Source of the DNA: Oribacterium sp. UBA5894
GTDB taxonomy: Bacteria > Bacillota > Clostridia > Lachnospirales > Lachnospiraceae
Assembly (NCBI GenBank): GCA_002431355.1
Contig: DJEQ01000103.1
Span: 3,785-13,736 of the forward strand
Direction of reading: 5' to 3'
DNA: 9,952 bases
Position numbers and translations under genes: made by a program. Of the stretch, positions 7,799 through 9,952 are shown piece by piece (position 1 is the first letter of the stretch; each line of letters begins with the position of its first letter). A model generated the notes under the pieces. It had not been told where the DNA came from. It did no database searches and was given only the letters and a program-made list of their open reading frames with translations.

Positions 7799-7827
7799 AG
7801 TATAATGATCACCTGTAGAATTGTCAA
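7799..7827 (-). promoter_or_regulatory. Sigma-A-type promoter of the tetR-adaptor-RND-tolC operon
   Basis: On the minus strand the -35 is a perfect TTGACA (7827-7822), the spacer is exactly 17 bases, and the -10 is TATACT (7804-7799), one mismatch from consensus. Transcription would begin around 7792, inside the half-site array and about 160 bases before tetR. It is the strongest promoter match I see in the window. Confidence 0.8.
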
Positions 7828-7830
7828 TTC
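7818..7830. promoter_or_regulatory. Perfect 13-bp palindrome over the -35 box
   Basis: GAATTG-T-CAATTC is a perfect 6-1-6 palindrome that contains the -35 hexamer of the efflux promoter. It may be a second regulatory site, distinct in sequence from the TGACA/TGTCA array, or simply a by-product of the TTGACA hexamer in AT-rich DNA. Confidence 0.4.
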
Positions 7831-7934
7831 AACAGAATGGCAAAAAATGTCGTAAAATCGTTGTTTTAGAAATCTCTATAGAAAATTTAATACTTCGTTT
7901 AGAATTTCATGTCCGGCTTTCCCTTCTGGAAGGC

Positions 7935-7963
7935 TTGCTTTACATGCGGAGATCGCCTAAAAT
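7935..7963 (+). promoter_or_regulatory. Possible ispE promoter
   Basis: TTGCTT (7935-7940) and TAAAAT (7958-7963) are separated by 17 bases. The -10 matches 5 of 6 and the -35 only 3 of 6. It lies at the right distance, about 40 bases upstream of the ispE ATG, in the AT-rich stretch between the two divergent units. It is much weaker than the efflux promoter. The TATAAT at 7801-7806 is an alternative -10 but has no suitable -35. Confidence 0.4.
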
Positions 7964-7997
7964 AGAAGTAATGTATACAAAGGTCAAAATACAAAGC

Positions 7998-8006
7998 GAG
8001 GGTGAT
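7998..8006 (+). promoter_or_regulatory. Ribosome binding site of ispE
   Basis: GAGGGTGAT, complementary over GGTGAT to the 16S rRNA 3' end, ends 5 bases before the ATG at 8012 and supports that start. Confidence 0.7.
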
Positions 8007-8011
8007 GAAGC

Positions 8012-8911
8012 ATGAACCATATAAAACTTCAGGCCTACGGGAAAATCAATCTGTCGCTCGATGTCCTGCGGCAGCGTCCCAATGGCTACCACGATGTCCG
8101 CATGATCATGCAGACCGTAAAACTTCATGACAATATCGATCTGGAGCGGAGCACCACCCCGGGCATTCAGCTGAAAACCAATCTTCCCTTCCTGCCAGTG
8201 AATGAAAACAACCTCATGTACCGTGCGGCGAAGCTTCTCATGGACGAGTTTCACATCAAGGAAGGTGTACGCATGTCTCTTCGGAAGGTCATTCCGGTTG
8301 CTGCCGGCATGGCGGGTGGATCGGCTGATGCAGCGGCGGTGCTCTATGGCATGAACCGTTTGTTCGATCTCCGGCTCAGCCTCGAGGAACTGAAGGCACG
8401 CGGCGTACAGCTCGGTGCCGACATTCCCTTCTGCCTGATGCGTGGAACTGCGCTTTCGGAAGGCATCGGCGAAATTCTTACCCCGCTCCCAGCCTTACCG
8501 AACTGTTCGATCGTGCTGGCAAAGCCTGGGATTTCCGTTTCGACGAAAACCGTCTATGAGAATCTGCATGTCAATGCACTTCCACCGGAAGCGCATCCGA
8601 ATGTCGATCAGGTGATCGACGCACTGAAGGCGCAGGATGTACGAGCTGTGGCAGGACATATGGGCAATATCCTCGAAACCGTGACGACGAAGTCTCATCC
8701 GGAGATTGACCTTCTGAAGCAGCAGATGCTGTCCTTCGGCGCACAGAATGCGATGATGTCGGGTTCTGGGCCAACCGTTTTCGGTCTTTTCACGGATGCA
8801 GCGAAGGCACAGGCCTGCGTACAGGCGCTTCGCTCACATCGAGGAAGGAATGCCGCAAAGCAGGTCTATCTTACGGAACCATGGCAGCAGCCACCGAAGC
8901 GTCGACATTGA
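8012..8911 (+). CDS. ispE: 4-diphosphocytidyl-2-C-methyl-D-erythritol kinase (IspE)
   Basis: This encodes 299 residues, a little longer than the typical 280-290. It is a cytosolic GHMP-superfamily kinase. It phosphorylates the 2-hydroxyl of CDP-methylerythritol with ATP, the fourth step of the MEP pathway to IPP and DMAPP. The substrate motif AYGKINLSLDVL (8-19) carries K11, and NGYHDV (24-29) follows. The ATP-binding glycine-rich motif PVAAGMAGGSADA is at 95-107, the catalytic aspartate is probably D137 in LGADIPF, and the third GHMP motif SGSGPTVFG is at 250-258. All key positions are intact. The start is supported by the ribosome site and by the family's usual N-terminus. The gene is divergent from the efflux operon and is followed by a GntR regulator after 117 bases without a terminator. 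The C-terminal tail after about residue 288 (PWQQPPKRRH) is basic and variable. Identification is firm. Confidence 0.98.
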   Translation: MNHIKLQAYGKINLSLDVLRQRPNGYHDVRMIMQTVKLHDNIDLERSTTPGIQLKTNLPFLPVNENNLMYRAAKLLMDEFHIKEGVRMSLRKVIPVAAGMAGGSADAAAVLYGMNRLFDLRLSLEELKARGVQLGADIPFCLMRGTALSEGIGEILTPLPALPNCSIVLAKPGISVSTKTVYENLHVNALPPEAHPNVDQVIDALKAQDVRAVAGHMGNILETVTTKSHPEIDLLKQQMLSFGAQNAMMSGSGPTVFGLFTDAAKAQACVQALRSHRGRNAAKQVYLTEPWQQPPKRRH

Positions 8912-9028
8912 GCCCTGCAGGACGTCGGTCACCCTGTCATGTGGCGTTTGCATCGTCGTGGCATGGAGCGTCATGACCACCACAGCATAGAATGATGAAT
9001 GATTTTTCTCACGGAGGACAGTACAGTG
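8912..9028 (+). other. ispE-gntR spacer
   Basis: These 117 bases contain no convincing terminator or promoter, which favours co-transcription of ispE and gntR. Near the right end a 14-bp direct repeat (TGATGAATGATTTT at 8993-9006 and again at 9027-9040) duplicates the start region of gntR and creates an extra in-frame ATG at 8999. Confidence 0.45.
9013..9017 (+). promoter_or_regulatory. Ribosome binding site deciding the gntR start
   Basis: GGAGG lies 11 bases before ATG 9029 and 8 bases before an in-frame GTG at 9026. It is downstream of the in-frame ATG at 8999, which has no ribosome site of its own. The gene therefore starts at 9029 or 9026, not 8999. Confidence 0.7.
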
Positions 9029-9742
9029 ATGAATGATTTTACAGTCAATATGAATGAGTATCTTCCTTTACGGGATCTCGTGTTTAATACCCTTCGCCAG
9101 GCCATTTTGAAGGGCGAGCTGAAGCCAGGTGAGCGCCTGATGGAAATCCAGCTTGCAGAGAAGCTGGGGGTTTCGCGTACGCCGATTCGTGAGGCGATTC
9201 GAAAGCTGGAGCTGGAGGGCCTTGTGCTCATGATTCCACGCCGTGGTGCCGAGGTGGCAAAGATCTCTCATAAAAATCTTCAGGACACCCTGGAGGTGCG
9301 GGGTGCACTGGAGGAGCTGGCGACCGATCTTGCCTGTCAGCGGATCACGGATGAGGAGCTGCAGGAGCTGAGTGCTGCCGAGGATAATTTCCAGAAGGTG
9401 GTGGCCAGCGGTGGCTCTGAAATCGAGATTGCAGAGGCGGATGAGGCCTATCATGATATCATTTATAAGGCGTCCGGCAATGAGAAGCTCGTACAGATGA
9501 TCAACAATCTCCGTGAGCAGATGTACCGCTATCGTCTCGAGTACATCAAGGATGAAGCAAAGCGTGGGATTCTCGTGCATGAGCACGAAGAAATCCTCCA
9601 GGCTATCCGCATTCGCGATCTGATTCGTGCGAAAACGCTGATGAAGGAGCACATCGACAATCAGGAAATGACCGTTTCACAGAACCTTGTCGTGGAGGCG
9701 GAAACAGCCTCCGAGAGCAGCCGAAAGAGCCGGAAGCACTGA
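9029..9742 (+). CDS. GntR-family transcriptional regulator, FadR/FCD subfamily
   Basis: This encodes 237 residues from ATG 9029 (238 if GTG 9026 is used). The N-terminal winged helix-turn-helix spans about 13-80: LRDLVFNTLRQAILKGEL, then LAEKLGVSRTPIREAIRKLE (42-61) and the wing LVLMIPRRGAEVAKI. An all-helical FCD domain follows (about 85-212). Its likely metal/ligand residues are present: D138 and H142 (DEAYHD), H186 (HEHEEIL) and H208 (KEHID). FCD regulators bind small carboxylates or sugar acids and often sense metabolites, but the ligand cannot be inferred here. The C-terminus (about 222-237) is a Ser/Lys/Arg-rich tail outside the fold. It probably shares a transcript with ispE. The regulated genes may lie outside the window, and a link to isoprenoid metabolism is not shown by the sequence. 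Confidence 0.93.
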   Translation: MNDFTVNMNEYLPLRDLVFNTLRQAILKGELKPGERLMEIQLAEKLGVSRTPIREAIRKLELEGLVLMIPRRGAEVAKISHKNLQDTLEVRGALEELATDLACQRITDEELQELSAAEDNFQKVVASGGSEIEIAEADEAYHDIIYKASGNEKLVQMINNLREQMYRYRLEYIKDEAKRGILVHEHEEILQAIRIRDLIRAKTLMKEHIDNQEMTVSQNLVVEAETASESSRKSRKH

Positions 9743-9794
9743 TTGCCGCAGACGTGTGAGGCCACAGCCACTGGAAGCTTTACGCCGAGGACGT

Positions 9795-9932
9795 GAAGAA
9801 TCAAAAAGAGACCCCTTAGAACCAGTTGGATCATTTTCCTTAGCACCCTCCGTAACGTTGAATTCTCATCAAGAGAATTCAACGATTACGGAGGGCCTAC
9901 TGGTTCTTATGGGGTCTCTTTTTAGATTCTTC
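9795..9932. repeat. 138-bp nested imperfect inverted repeat
   Basis: From outside in, the arms pair as follows. GAAGAATC (9795-9802) pairs with GATTCTTC (9925-9932). AAAAAGAGACCCC (9803-9815) pairs with GGGGTCTCTTTTT (9911-9923). AGAACCAGT (9818-9826) pairs with ACTGGTTCT (9899-9907). After a 19-base left-only bulge (9827-9845) comes a 22-bp stem (9846-9867 with 9873-9895, one bulged base) closed by the loop ATCAA. About 52 base pairs can form. There is no open reading frame of note inside. It could be a compound terminator, a structured small RNA, or a miniature inverted-repeat element. I see no clear target-site duplication. Confidence 0.85.
9803..9923. terminator. Probable bidirectional intrinsic terminator
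   Basis: The 13-bp arms AAAAAGAGACCCC and GGGGTCTCTTTTT give a GC-containing stem followed by a T5 run whichever strand is transcribed. It lies 60 bases after the gntR stop, so it would end the ispE-gntR transcript, and it could also stop a convergent gene from the right. The region between the arms is far larger than a usual terminator loop and folds into its own hairpin. Confidence 0.7.
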
Positions 9933-9952
9933 CGCCGCAGTGCGTCCAGCGT

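Noticed and set aside
7792..7806. TTGACC and TATAAT on the plus strand as an ispE promoter
   Set aside because: The two hexamers are only 3 bases apart, so they cannot act together. The TATAAT overlaps the opposite -10 and has no -35 at 16-18 bases.
7821..8015. TTG-initiated 64-codon plus-strand frame before ispE
   Set aside because: It lies in AT-rich regulatory DNA, has no ribosome site at the TTG, and shows no protein-like features. Only its last 14 codons are mentioned as a weak finding.
9068..9652. 194-codon minus-strand frame opposite gntR
   Set aside because: Antisense shadow of a firmly identified GntR/FCD gene.

Overview
The window reads as chromosome of a diderm Firmicute, most likely a Negativicute of the Selenomonas/Mitsuokella type. 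This is inferred, not proven. The genes have strong AGGAG-type ribosome sites and Firmicute-like regulators. They also include a complete tripartite RND efflux system with signal-peptide-bearing TolC-family outer-membrane proteins, which only makes sense in a cell with an outer membrane. GC content is moderate (low-to-mid 50s % by eye), dropping in the intergenic stretch around 7800-8000.

Left block (1-7629, all minus strand): one operon read right to left. It contains a TetR/AcrR-family repressor (7629-6994), a membrane-fusion adaptor (6962-5787), an RND inner-membrane permease (5769-2578), a TolC-family protein (2469-1285) and a second TolC-family paralogue (1247 to beyond position 1). Gaps are 31, 17, 108 and 37 bases, each gene has its own good Shine-Dalgarno, and no terminator lies between them. 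The natural reading is a self-regulated multidrug or toxic-compound exporter. The permease uses the proton gradient, the adaptor bridges the periplasm, and one or both TolC proteins form the exit duct.

Control region (7630-8011): a near-consensus minus-strand sigma-A promoter (TTGACA, 17 bases, TATACT at 7827-7799) would start transcription near 7792, giving a leader of about 160 nt before tetR. Covering the start site and the first 40 transcribed bases is a regular array of TGACA/TGTCA half-sites with an exact 20-bp period (7753-7797), the best candidate for the repressor's operator. A second perfect 13-bp palindrome covers the -35 box.

Right block (8012-9742, plus strand): ispE, the fourth enzyme of the MEP isoprenoid pathway, followed after 117 bases by a GntR-family regulator with an FCD ligand domain. 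They are probably co-transcribed. The window closes with a 138-bp nested inverted repeat (9795-9932) whose outer stem is flanked by A5 and T5 runs, so it can act as a terminator on both strands. It is much longer than an ordinary terminator and may be a small mobile or RNA element.

I see no tRNA, rRNA, CRISPR array, transposase or prophage gene. The most useful observations are the operator array, the tandem TolC pair, the altered proton-relay residues and methionine-rich loops of the permease, and the long terminal hairpin.
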